Shown here one piece after another: positions 42,876 through 50,648 of a stretch of 58,441 bases of DNA. Both the position numbers and the translations under genes were made by a program. How positions within the stretch are numbered: the stretch's first letter is position 1; every line of letters begins with the position of its first letter. Origin of the DNA: Clostridia bacterium (lineage in GTDB: Bacteria; Bacillota; Clostridia; TANB77; CAG-508); assembly GCA_017515985.1 (NCBI GenBank), contig JAFWDV010000015.1:1-58441 (forward strand), given 5' to 3'. The notes under the pieces are model-generated. The model was not told where the DNA came from, made no database searches, and saw only the letters and a program-made list of their open reading frames with translations.

Positions 42876-45367
42876 TGATAAAAAAACTACAAGAGAAGGG
42901 TATCGTTAAAGTTATAATTTTTGCGGTAGTATTATTAATACCCATAATATACAGTTTCTTCTATTTAAAATCATACTGGGATCCATACGGACACCTAAGC
43001 GATATAACAGTTGGAATTGTAAATTTGGACAAAGGAAAAGATGATGAAAACAGAGGTAAACAGTTTGCAGACGAATTAAAAAATTCGGGAACCTTTAATT
43101 TTGTAGATGTTGGAAATCAAGATGAAGCTAATAAAGGGTTAGGTGAAGATGAGTATTATGCAGTAATTACAATACCTTCAAATTTCACAGAAACTTTAAA
43201 TAGTGCTTCAACAGAAAATAAACAAATATCAACAATTACATATACTCCAAATAAAAGAAAAAATTATTTGGCATCACAAATTTTGAATAGTGCATTGAAA
43301 ACTGTTGAATTAAATATGGAGTCAAAAATTAGTAAGGAAGTTACAAGTACCTTGGCAGATAGCTTAAAAGATGTGCCAGATAATTTACAAAAAATTGCCG
43401 ATGGTGCAGAAAAGATTGATGATGGAGCTTTAAGCTTAAGCGATGGATTACGTACATTATCAAACGGAATTAATACACTTGATACAAAGTATACGGAATT
43501 TAATAATGGTGTTGACAGTGCATACCAAGGAAGCGAAAGCTTAAGCAATGGCATTAACCAAATAAGTAATGGAATAAGTAGTTTAGGAACAGGTGCTAAT
43601 GCTTTAGATAGTGCTACATCTCAAGTATATCAAGGTGTTGAAAAGTTATCAGAAGAGGGTACTAATGGAATAGAAAAATTAACAAATGGAATCAATCAGC
43701 TAAACCAAGGTGCATCTAGCCTAAATGACGGCGTTAGCCAATACGTAAATGGTACTGAAGCTATGGCTGAAGGTGTTAATAAATATGTTGCAGGTACTGA
43801 AGCACTTGCTGATGGCGTTAATAAATATGTAAATGGAACTGATGCATTAACTAGTGGAATTAGCCAATATGTTGATGGAGCTGAACAATTGGCATCAGGA
43901 ACTAGTAGTTATATTTCGGCTACATCACAATTAAATGCTAACAAGAATGCTGTTTTAAGAGGAATAATTCAAGCATCTAGTGCAAATCCAGAGCTTGCTG
44001 AACTTGCTGCTAATGCACAAGCAATTTTAACTGCTGAGCAAAATGCAGGTTTGGAAACTGCAGCTAGTGGTTTAAAAGCTGGCGCAGATCAGTTAATGGC
44101 AAAACAAGAAGGTTCAAATTTAACTGCAGGGCAAATGCTTAAGGCAGGTGCTAGCCAGTTAACATCACCAGATGAAACTGGATATTCTGCAGGTCAAAAA
44201 TTAAAAGCTGGAGTGAATGCTCTTACAAGCCCAGATGAAACTGGATACTCAGCAAGCCAAAAATTACAAGCAGGTGCAAATCAATTATCTGGAAAAGATG
44301 AAAATGGTTTATCTGTTGGTGATAAGCTTAAAATGGGAGCTAGCTCATTAAGTAACGGAACTACTGAGCTAAAAAACGGAGCTTCTAGTTTATTCCAAAT
44401 AACAGATGGTGTTGATACATTAAAAAATGCTTTAGAGCAAATTGATAATGGTACATCAAGCCTTGCAAATGGCGTAGATGCGTTAGAAGCGGGAGCTGAA
44501 AAGGTTTCTGATGGTGCTGATACGTTATCAAATGGATTAAAAACATTAGATGATAGTTCATCTGCAGTAAAAGATGCTTTATCTAAATTAAATGCTGGAA
44601 CAATAACAGCCTTAGATGGAAGTATTCAATTGCAAGATGGAACCGAGACTTTTAAAGATGAAATAAATAATGGTGTTAAAACCGCTAATGAAGAAATTGC
44701 AAAATTAGATGGATTAGATAAATATGTACAAGACCCTGTAAAGATTGAAGAAAAATCATACGGTGAAGTTGATTCATATGGTGTTGCGTTTGCTCCATTA
44801 TTTATATCAATAGGATTATGGGTAGGTGCGTTAATGTGCTATGTTGTGCTTTACTACGATCAAAGACATAGATTTGGAATACTTGATCACGATACAAAGA
44901 AAAATAGAATTATACAAAACGCAATCTATTTAGTAATCGGTGCAGTTGACGGAATTGTAACTGGCTTACTTTTAAAAGCAGGTTTGGGATATTCTGTGGA
45001 AAGCATGGGAGTATATTTAGCTCAATGTATGCTTGCCGGACTTGTATTTATGAGTGTAATACAAGTGTTAATTAGAAACTTTGGTGATATTGGAAAATTC
45101 ATAGCTTTAATTATATTAGTATTACAACTTGCTGCATCTGGTGGAACATTTCCAGTTGAAACAATAGACAATGCATTTAAAGGACTTACATCATGGTTAC
45201 CAATGACGTATACAATAAGAGCATTTAAAGATACATTAATTTCTACGGATCATAGTTTACTTGCAAATAATACGTGGATATTAATAGGAATTCTTGCAGT
45301 AACAATTGCCGTAGGCGCAATTGCAGAAGTGATTAAGATGAATTTAAAGAGCAAAAAAGAAGTATAA
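42875..45367 (+). CDS. YhgE/Pip-family membrane protein
   Basis: 830 aa. One membrane helix near the N-terminus, a long extracytoplasmic region and five or six C-terminal helices give the YhgE/Pip topology (phage infection protein, ABC-2-like membrane part). The middle is built of Leu-x-x-Gly heptad-like repeats (LSDGLRTLSNGI, LANGVDALEAGA). A stretch near residues 415-490 is a recent tandem repeat around SPDETGYSA. The family is linked to phage adsorption and secretion of ESX-type substrates, but no role is proven. Confidence 0.92.
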   Translation: MIKKLQEKGIVKVIIFAVVLLIPIIYSFFYLKSYWDPYGHLSDITVGIVNLDKGKDDENRGKQFADELKNSGTFNFVDVGNQDEANKGLGEDEYYAVITIPSNFTETLNSASTENKQISTITYTPNKRKNYLASQILNSALKTVELNMESKISKEVTSTLADSLKDVPDNLQKIADGAEKIDDGALSLSDGLRTLSNGINTLDTKYTEFNNGVDSAYQGSESLSNGINQISNGISSLGTGANALDSATSQVYQGVEKLSEEGTNGIEKLTNGINQLNQGASSLNDGVSQYVNGTEAMAEGVNKYVAGTEALADGVNKYVNGTDALTSGISQYVDGAEQLASGTSSYISATSQLNANKNAVLRGIIQASSANPELAELAANAQAILTAEQNAGLETAASGLKAGADQLMAKQEGSNLTAGQMLKAGASQLTSPDETGYSAGQKLKAGVNALTSPDETGYSASQKLQAGANQLSGKDENGLSVGDKLKMGASSLSNGTTELKNGASSLFQITDGVDTLKNALEQIDNGTSSLANGVDALEAGAEKVSDGADTLSNGLKTLDDSSSAVKDALSKLNAGTITALDGSIQLQDGTETFKDEINNGVKTANEEIAKLDGLDKYVQDPVKIEEKSYGEVDSYGVAFAPLFISIGLWVGALMCYVVLYYDQRHRFGILDHDTKKNRIIQNAIYLVIGAVDGIVTGLLLKAGLGYSVESMGVYLAQCMLAGLVFMSVIQVLIRNFGDIGKFIALIILVLQLAASGGTFPVETIDNAFKGLTSWLPMTYTIRAFKDTLISTDHSLLANNTWILIGILAVTIAVGAIAEVIKMNLKSKKEV

Positions 45368-45370
45368 AGA

Positions 45371-45434
45371 AATTTTGGGGACGGAGGAAAAATTTTCTTC
45401 AGATTATGGAGAATTTTTTCCTCCGTCCCTAAAT
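45371..45434. repeat. Dyad element copy 5 (GGACGGAGG type)
   Basis: AATTTTGGGGACGGAGGAAA from 45371 is mirrored by TTTCCTCCGTCCCTAAATTT ending at 45436. This copy is shorter and its centre differs from copies 1 and 3. It begins right after the yhgE stop codon. Confidence 0.85.
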
Positions 45435-45530
45435 TTTTTGAAATATTTACAAAAATTTAAAAAAAACTGTTGTTTGATGGCTTATAATATGTTATTATTT
45501 TTATATCATCGTAGGAAGGAGGTAACTCCT

Positions 45531-45764
45531 ATGGCAAAGCAAAAGGCTATCTTGCCGGTTAGAGTGCGGTCGACAGACGGAGCTTCTAACGAGGTGAGAG
45601 CTCGCGCTTTGAAGATGGGATCGATCAGCGTTACTACGCATTCGGTGGGTCCTAACCAGGTGGAGTCGATTGCAGAATTTCGCAAACCGAAAGACGCAAA
45701 AGAGTTCATCGCCTGGCTTCACAAAAAGCGCAGTGCAGACATGGAATTTGTTGCAGAGCAGTAA
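45531..45764 (+). CDS. Hypothetical 77-aa protein with foreign codon use
   Basis: Not recognised. ATG 45531 follows GGAAGGAGG; the frame is open upstream but has no other RBS. A small basic protein (ILPVRVRSTDGASNEVRARA ... AKEFIAWLHKKRS). Its codons (GCC, CGC, GAG, ATC, CCG, CGG) are clearly GC-richer than those of neighbours. Codon 13 is an in-frame CGG (45567-45569). Like the gene at 40201 it sits just after a GGACGGAGG dyad element and has its own terminator, which suggests acquisition as a single-gene cassette. Confidence 0.7.
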   Translation: MAKQKAILPVRVRSTDGASNEVRARALKMGSISVTTHSVGPNQVESIAEFRKPKDAKEFIAWLHKKRSADMEFVAEQ

Positions 45765-45883
45765 GTTCCAAGGACGAGAAAACACTGACAGCAGGAAGTT
45801 TGACGTTTCAGTTAGGACAAAAATTCGAGATACCCAATAGAAAAAGAAAAAATGGATAAGGTGTGGGTAAATCAATCAAAGGG

Positions 45884-45917
45884 GGGCTCTATGTTTCGCA
45901 CTGGAGCTCTTTTTTGA
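45884..45917 (+). terminator. Terminator of the 77-aa gene
   Basis: GGGCTC pairs with GAGCTC (one G-T pair) across 45885-45911 and six Ts follow. The 120 bp between the stop codon and this stem are GC-richer than the surroundings and contain no convincing ORF. From 45918 to 46059 I see only AT-rich leader sequence. Confidence 0.7.
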
Positions 45918-46059
45918 TGGAATTTTTAATATATCGTATAAATGGCACCAATATTGTAGACAAAATGCACCAAAATTTGATAAAATAGTACATAGAATAG
46001 CGCGTTCATTAATTTATTTCAATTATAGATTTTTAAGCTAAATTGAAAGGATGTATAAA

Positions 46060-46563
46060 ATGATAAATAGTAAGTTTAAAGCACGTAATATAACAAAGAA
46101 AGCTAACACAATTGTTGATATTAGAATTGAAATTTTAACTGCCATACGAAAAATAAAAGAAAGTTTAGATAGGGAAAAATATTTTAGAGCAGAGATGACT
46201 ATGGCATATGAGGAGCTTGAGGCAATTGCCAAGCTTGTTCGTGATAAAGATATGTATATGGAATACTACCATAGGCTTTATCAAATAAGCTCAAAAGACA
46301 GAGATGTCAATGAACCTTTAATTGAAGAGATGAGGGCTCTTGTGCTTAAATTTATACGCGACAAGAGAGCTAATATTACTATGAAAGATTATGATAAAAT
46401 AGAGCGCCCAATTGTATTTTCGGAACTTGATGATGTTGAAAAACTAATTATTGAAAAGGATAGATTGATACCAAAAAATAAATATAGTACATTAAGAAGA
46501 AAAGATAATCCTCATATAGAGCGTTATTTTAATTTAGATATTGAATCGGATGTTGAATTGTAG
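46060..46563 (+). CDS. Hypothetical 167-aa protein
   Basis: Not recognised. ATG 46060 is favoured over ATG 46051 because GAAAGG ends at 46050. The protein is helical and strongly charged (EILTAIRKIKESLDREKYFR, later KFIRDKRANITMKDYDKIER). No membrane segment or known motif is visible. The next gene starts 10 bp downstream, so they form a two-gene unit. Confidence 0.65.
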   Translation: MINSKFKARNITKKANTIVDIRIEILTAIRKIKESLDREKYFRAEMTMAYEELEAIAKLVRDKDMYMEYYHRLYQISSKDRDVNEPLIEEMRALVLKFIRDKRANITMKDYDKIERPIVFSELDDVEKLIIEKDRLIPKNKYSTLRRKDNPHIERYFNLDIESDVEL

Positions 46564-46573
46564 GAGTGAAAAT

Positions 46574-48103
46574 ATGTATATAGAAGAGCTAAATAAAGAA
46601 TGTGATATTGATGTTAATATTTTAAAGATGATAAGAAAAGAAAATGGTTCTTTAGAAGCATTTGGTAAAAAATATATACAAAGTTTATCGTCTGGTTGTC
46701 ATAGCAAATACAAGTTTCCAAGGGCAGCTGAGCCATACTTGGTTAATTATTTCGATTTATCCGATCCATATAGTGTTGGAGAGTATTCTGGATATGCCAA
46801 GCTACTAATGGATATGATTGGTCTTAAACCAGGATTTGTAACTTTACATCCTATAGAGAGCTTGATAAGAGAAACAATGTATAGGGTGCTTGACCATTTT
46901 GATATAGATTTAATAAAGGCTTACTACAGGTTGGATGGCGTAAATAAATCAGACAGGCAGATAGCTGTCGAAAATGGACTGAGTGAAAAAGAGCTTGTAC
47001 AAATTAGAAAAAGAAGCGTTAATAGATTAGGGGTAAGTGTAAAAACGTCAATGATGCAATTGTTAAATAGATATATAATTGACGGAGAAGAAATAAAAGA
47101 GTACGTGAAAGATGGAATGCTTCCAGAAGATGCTTTTTGTTCAAAGCCTGGCTCTGCTATTTCAGATAGAAAAATGCAACTTGTTTATTCAGTAATGAAG
47201 GGAAAGATTGATAGGTTATCACTTCAGAGCAATATCTTATACATATATGACGCACTTGTGATTAAGAATGAAATAGATAGATCTATTTTACCAGATGAGA
47301 AGAAACAAGAGCTTATTGATTTACTTGATAACAAAATACATGCAATAGCTCGCGAAAATAAAGCATTTATTATGCAGTATTATGAAATAAAAATAGAAAG
47401 AGCAAAGCAACACGCAGACACTAAACAAGCGAGAGCTATTTTAAGAGACATGAAAAATTCAGGCCTAGATGATTCTGAAATAGAAGAGCTTTCTTCAAAT
47501 ATTCCAGAAGAGCTTTTACAGGAAAATATAGATTATGGTCAATTCAGATCAAATATCATGCTTAAAATTGGTTTTCCATACCTAGATACAAAGGTTGAAA
47601 CTTTGAGACTTTCTAAGAAAATAATCAATGCCCTAAAAACTGTAGGAATAAATTCAGTAAGAGATTTGATTGAGCTTTCACCTTCGGAGCTAATTAAATT
47701 AGGAGGTATGAAAAGAACCGAATGGCAAGTAGTTCTTGATACTATAGAGCATATGGGTTATGACATTCCAGAAGACAGTGGATGTCCAATTATTGCATAT
47801 AATAATGAAAAAATGAAAGAAGATTATCTTCAAGTTATTGCAGAAGAAATACAGAATGCTGGATACAAGGAAACTGTTAAAACTTATTTGTTAGATACAG
47901 TTTTGCAAGTTTCAATTGATAGATTAAAACTTGAATATGAAACCTTGGAGCAATTTGTTCATCTACATAGCGAAGTTATGAAAGCACGCAAAAGCACAGA
48001 TAAGGAAAATGAATATACGTTGGGTTATTCTAAAAAAATTGCTGATGCTGAAAATAGAATGGACGAGATAAAAAGAAAAATTGATACGATTGAGAATCGT
48101 TAA
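46574..48103 (+). CDS. Unknown protein with an RNA polymerase alpha-CTD-like domain
   Basis: 509 aa from ATG 46574 with AGGAGTG upstream; an in-frame TTG at 46541 lies inside the previous gene. Residues about 345-400 (LSKKIINALKTVGINSVRDL ... IELSPSELIKLGGMKRTEW) match the helix-hairpin-helix pattern of the alpha subunit C-terminal domain. Residues about 130-160 (SDRQIAVENGLSEKELVQIR) look like a helix-turn-helix. A coiled coil ends the protein. It could be a transcription-associated factor, but no family name comes to mind. Confidence 0.65.
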   Translation: MYIEELNKECDIDVNILKMIRKENGSLEAFGKKYIQSLSSGCHSKYKFPRAAEPYLVNYFDLSDPYSVGEYSGYAKLLMDMIGLKPGFVTLHPIESLIRETMYRVLDHFDIDLIKAYYRLDGVNKSDRQIAVENGLSEKELVQIRKRSVNRLGVSVKTSMMQLLNRYIIDGEEIKEYVKDGMLPEDAFCSKPGSAISDRKMQLVYSVMKGKIDRLSLQSNILYIYDALVIKNEIDRSILPDEKKQELIDLLDNKIHAIARENKAFIMQYYEIKIERAKQHADTKQARAILRDMKNSGLDDSEIEELSSNIPEELLQENIDYGQFRSNIMLKIGFPYLDTKVETLRLSKKIINALKTVGINSVRDLIELSPSELIKLGGMKRTEWQVVLDTIEHMGYDIPEDSGCPIIAYNNEKMKEDYLQVIAEEIQNAGYKETVKTYLLDTVLQVSIDRLKLEYETLEQFVHLHSEVMKARKSTDKENEYTLGYSKKIADAENRMDEIKRKIDTIENR

Positions 48104-48129
48104 AAAATTATAGAATGGAGGATAAAAGA

Positions 48130-48696
48130 ATGAGTAACTCAGAAGAAAAACAAAATTTATCACAAAATAATTCACAAGAATTTAACAATGAAAATAAAAA
48201 TGCAAATAAAATGGCAGTTGGATACATTATTTTAATAGTGGTAGTTGTCTTATTATTAATAGGATCAATTGTATTCTTTATAATTAGAGGTATCAATACA
48301 GCAAAAAAAGTAGAAAATGTAATTGAATCAACACAAAACGTAATGAAGGATAGTGCAAACATGTTGCAAAACAGTTCGAATATGATTCAAAATGGTATGA
48401 ATACTATAATTGATAATAATCAAAAAATTCAAAATGCAATTAATGAGCAAAATAATGTTAATGAAAATTCTACAAATAATACAGCTAGTGAACAAGATTT
48501 AGAAAATAAAATTAAAGATGATGCAAAAGAATTGTATGATGATGTAAAAAAAGCATACGATAAAACTAAAAATAATTTTAAAGACAGCGTTACAGTTAAT
48601 GAAGAAGAAATTAATAAACAAATAGACGAGGCTACTAGTAAAATTCAAGAGAAAACTAACCAGATAAATGAATATTTAAATAAATATTTTAATTAA
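48130..48696 (+). CDS. Single-pass membrane protein with coiled-coil domain
   Basis: 188 aa from ATG 48130, placed behind GGAGG. An Asn/Gln-rich cytoplasmic start precedes one strong membrane helix (residues 29-55, VGYIILIVVVVLLLIG) and a long Asn/Lys/Glu-rich helical outer part (residues 65-188). It has no known domain. The 27-bp gap suggests cotranscription with the previous gene. Confidence 0.65.
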   Translation: MSNSEEKQNLSQNNSQEFNNENKNANKMAVGYIILIVVVVLLLIGSIVFFIIRGINTAKKVENVIESTQNVMKDSANMLQNSSNMIQNGMNTIIDNNQKIQNAINEQNNVNENSTNNTASEQDLENKIKDDAKELYDDVKKAYDKTKNNFKDSVTVNEEEINKQIDEATSKIQEKTNQINEYLNKYFN

Positions 48697-48761
48697 AAAA
48701 GTTTTTTTAACCATTCTTCTAAAAATAATAGTTTAAAATCAAATGAAAAATGAGTTTACAT

Positions 48762-48790
48762 TTGACAAAACAAATATAGTATGCTACTAT
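48762..48790 (+). promoter_or_regulatory. Promoter of the his leader
   Basis: TTGACA at 48762-48767, a 17-bp spacer and TACTAT at 48785-48790. The transcript would start near 48797, so the first leader peptide lies at its very 5' end. Confidence 0.85.
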
Positions 48791-48813
48791 GAAAAAAACT
48801 GGAGGAGATTTTT

Positions 48814-48873
48814 ATGAAAAACATTACAATAGTTAAAATGCATAATCATAAATTTCACACTTATATCGCGTAA
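48814..48873 (+). CDS. Histidine leader peptide 1
   Basis: A 19-aa peptide, MKNITIVKMHNHKFHTYIA, with three His in six residues, starting behind GGAGGAG. It is followed by four pairing segments and a terminator. Slow reading of its His codons would shift the RNA into the antiterminated form. Confidence 0.8.
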   Translation: MKNITIVKMHNHKFHTYIA

Positions 48874-48882
48874 TTAAAAGTT

Positions 48883-48977
48883 ATGCAGGTATAGGTGTTA
48901 AATTCATGTGCCTGCATTAGCTAGAAGTATAGATGTTTATTAAGCTGTGTGGGTACGTGAACCTACACAGTTTTTTT
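48883..48977 (+). terminator. Histidine attenuator 1
   Basis: Segment 1 (ATGCAGG, 48883-48889) pairs with segment 2 (CCTGCAT, 48911-48917). Segment 2 (GTGCCTGCA) can instead pair, with some G-T pairs, with segment 3 (TGTGGGTAC, 48947-48955). Segment 3 pairs with segment 4 as CTGTGT-GGT/ACC-ACACAG (48945-48970) and seven Ts follow. This is the standard 1:2, 2:3, 3:4 attenuator. Confidence 0.8.
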
Positions 48978-49047
48978 GCAATATAAAAAAATTATCGCAC
49001 AATATCAACACTTTCACATAGAAAGTGTATAAAGAGGGGGAATTATC

Positions 49048-49089
49048 ATGAAAAGAATGATTATAAGATTACATCATCATAAAATATAG
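49048..49089 (+). CDS. Histidine leader peptide 2
   Basis: A 13-aa peptide, MKRMIIRLHHHKI, with three consecutive His codons, starting behind AGAGGGGG. A perfect small hairpin (ACACTTTC/GAAAGTGT, around 49007-49028) precedes it. No clear promoter lies between terminator 1 and this peptide, so it is probably read only when attenuator 1 is passed. Confidence 0.85.
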   Translation: MKRMIIRLHHHKI

Positions 49090-49113
49090 CACTGGTACGT
49101 AAAACAAAATGTT

Positions 49114-49226
49114 TTGCAGGTACGAGTGCTAGTATTCGTGCCTGCAAGTTAGAGTATAAGCTATGCAGGTTTAATGTATGCATCTACATTTGGTGGATTG
49201 CAAATACAAACTTGCATAGCTTTTTT
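49114..49226 (+). terminator. Histidine attenuator 2
   Basis: Segment 1 TTGCAGGTACGA (49114-49125) pairs with segment 2 TCGTGCCTGCAA (49136-49147). Segment 2 CCTGCA can pair instead with TGCAGG of segment 3 (49159-49169). Segment 3 AGCTATGCA pairs with segment 4 TGCATAGCT (to 49221), followed by six Ts. The layout mirrors attenuator 1, which suggests duplication of the whole leader. Confidence 0.85.
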
Positions 49227-49256
49227 GATTAATAAAAAGAATTGGAGGAGATTATT

Positions 49257-49877
49257 ATGTTAAAGATTGCAGTAACAAAAGGAAGAATTGAAAGGGATTT
49301 TTGCAAATTACTTGAAAGGTCGGGATATGATATTAGTCCGATACTAAATAAGGATAGAAAATTAATAATTGATACAAAAGATGGAGTGGAATATGTGTTT
49401 GTGAAGGCTAGCGATGTTACAACATACTTAGATTATGGAGTTGTTGATTTAGGCGTGGTTGGTAAGGATTCATTAATTGAAAAGGATTGTTCAAAATATG
49501 TGGAATTAGCCGACCTTAAAATTGGCAAATGTAAGTTTTGCTTGGCCTCAAAAGGCGATTATAAAAGTAAAAAGTTTGAAGGTAAAGAGGTGATTGCTAC
49601 TAAGTATCCAAAACTAACGAAGCAGTTTTTTAGTAAAAAAAGCTCTAAAGTTGATATAGTAAATCTAAATGGATCTATCGAGGTGGCTCCTGTTTTGGAT
49701 ATGGCTGATGCCATTGTTGATTTGGTTGAAACGGGCGATACTTTAAGAGCAAATGGTCTTGAAATAATTGAAGAAATTTGTGACGTTAGCACAAGGCTTG
49801 TTGCTAATAAAGACGTTGCTGATGTTAAAAAAGATGAATTTAACAATTTCGTTAAAAGCTTAAAAATAGATATGTAG
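49257..49877 (+). CDS. hisG: ATP phosphoribosyltransferase, short form
   Basis: 206 aa from ATG 49257 with GGAGGAG upstream. The N-terminus LKIAVTKGRI, the block VVDLGVVGKDSL and the PRPP-binding region LNGSIEVAPVLDMADAIVDL ... VETGDTLRANGL are typical. It catalyses the first step of histidine synthesis. The short form lacks the C-terminal regulatory domain and normally needs HisZ, which is not in the window. It is controlled by the two His attenuators upstream. Confidence 0.96.
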   Translation: MLKIAVTKGRIERDFCKLLERSGYDISPILNKDRKLIIDTKDGVEYVFVKASDVTTYLDYGVVDLGVVGKDSLIEKDCSKYVELADLKIGKCKFCLASKGDYKSKKFEGKEVIATKYPKLTKQFFSKKSSKVDIVNLNGSIEVAPVLDMADAIVDLVETGDTLRANGLEIIEEICDVSTRLVANKDVADVKKDEFNNFVKSLKIDM

Positions 49878-49889
49878 GGAGGTTTTATT

Positions 49890-50243
49890 ATGAATGATGA
49901 AATAAAAAAATGTGATATTTTATATAATTTATATGAAATGATTTTGGATAGAAAGGCCAATCCAAAACAGGGTTCATATACAAATTATTTATTAGATGAA
50001 GGTGTTGATAAAATATGTAAAAAGGTAGGCGAGGAGGCTACTGAAACGGTAATTGCCGCAAAGAATAAAGCGCTGCCAAATTTTAAAGATGAGCTTGTGG
50101 GAGAAATTTGCGATTTAGTGTACCACATTGAAGTTTTGATGGTTGATAGGGGAGTTTCGATGGAGGATGTGAAGGCTAAATTGGAAGAAAGACACAAAAA
50201 AGAGTGCAATAAAAAGAAGTTTAATACGCGTGGGGAATACTAA
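49890..50243 (+). CDS. hisE: Phosphoribosyl-ATP pyrophosphatase
   Basis: 117 aa. The MazG-like helical motif KVGEEATETVIAAKN with ELVGEICDLVYHIEVLM gives the metal-binding Glu/Asp set of HisE. It performs the second histidine step. It follows hisG by 12 bp with AGGGAGG as RBS. Other his genes must lie elsewhere. Confidence 0.95.
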   Translation: MNDEIKKCDILYNLYEMILDRKANPKQGSYTNYLLDEGVDKICKKVGEEATETVIAAKNKALPNFKDELVGEICDLVYHIEVLMVDRGVSMEDVKAKLEERHKKECNKKKFNTRGEY

Positions 50244-50273
50244 AAAATGGTTTTTTTTGTCCGCCAAAAAATA

Positions 50274-50303
50274 TTGCGTTTGGATAATTATAAGTGCTAT
50301 AAT
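50274..50303 (+). promoter_or_regulatory. Candidate promoter upstream of the 50354 ORF and cobB
   Basis: TTGCGT at 50274-50279, an 18-bp spacer and TATAAT at 50298-50303. A TAATTATA/TATAATTA dyad overlaps the -10 box. Confidence 0.55.
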
Positions 50304-50353
50304 TATTAGAATGATGAAAGTATAAAATTAGAAAATATATTTAGGAGAAAGAT

Positions 50354-50630
50354 ATGCTAGGTAAATTGTTTGAATGTGAAGCTGATAAAAATAAGAAATA
50401 TTACAGAGTTATACAAACAATAGGGAGGATTTTGTGTGTCAACTTACAATTATGCTTTCAGATGGTTAATCAGATGAGATACATTATTATTCGGAATGCC
50501 ATCTTGCTTTATTGAAGGCATCTTGGTTAGCAGAGAATATGAAAATAACAATGAAATGATTAATAAACTGAAGGAATTTTTTCCGAATTGTTATATTGCA
50601 AATCTTGATGGAAAAGTTATATGTGAATAG
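50354..50630 (+). other. Small broken or frameshifted gene (CGG at 50492)
   Basis: ATG 50354 behind AGGAG opens a 53-codon frame ending at 50515. Its codon 47 is CGG (50492-50494). Skipping that C continues as GMPSCFIEGILVSREYENNN ... KLKEFFPNCYIANLDGKV and stops at 50630, giving 91 aa. A competing reading is that the second part belongs to a gene starting at GTG 50436 (STYNYAFRWLIR) interrupted by an in-frame TGA before DTLLFGMPSCF. That second reading gives a more natural amino acid mix, so this may just be a pseudogene. No family is recognised. Confidence 0.4.
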
Positions 50631-50648
50631 TTTAAAGGCGGTGAAGCT

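Noticed and set aside
45375..45530. Extended start for the 77-aa gene
   Set aside because: The upstream part of the frame passes through dyad element copy 5; the strong RBS is at ATG 45531.
48797..49256. T-box riboswitch upstream of hisG
   Set aside because: No T-box bulge sequence or specifier loop was found, and the two leader peptides with His codons and four-segment pairing explain the region better.
50436..50630. TGA read as an amino acid in the small gene near 50475
   Set aside because: TGA is used as a normal stop in several intact genes here (for example miaA and the NUDIX gene), and no selenocysteine hairpin is evident. A nonsense mutation is simpler.
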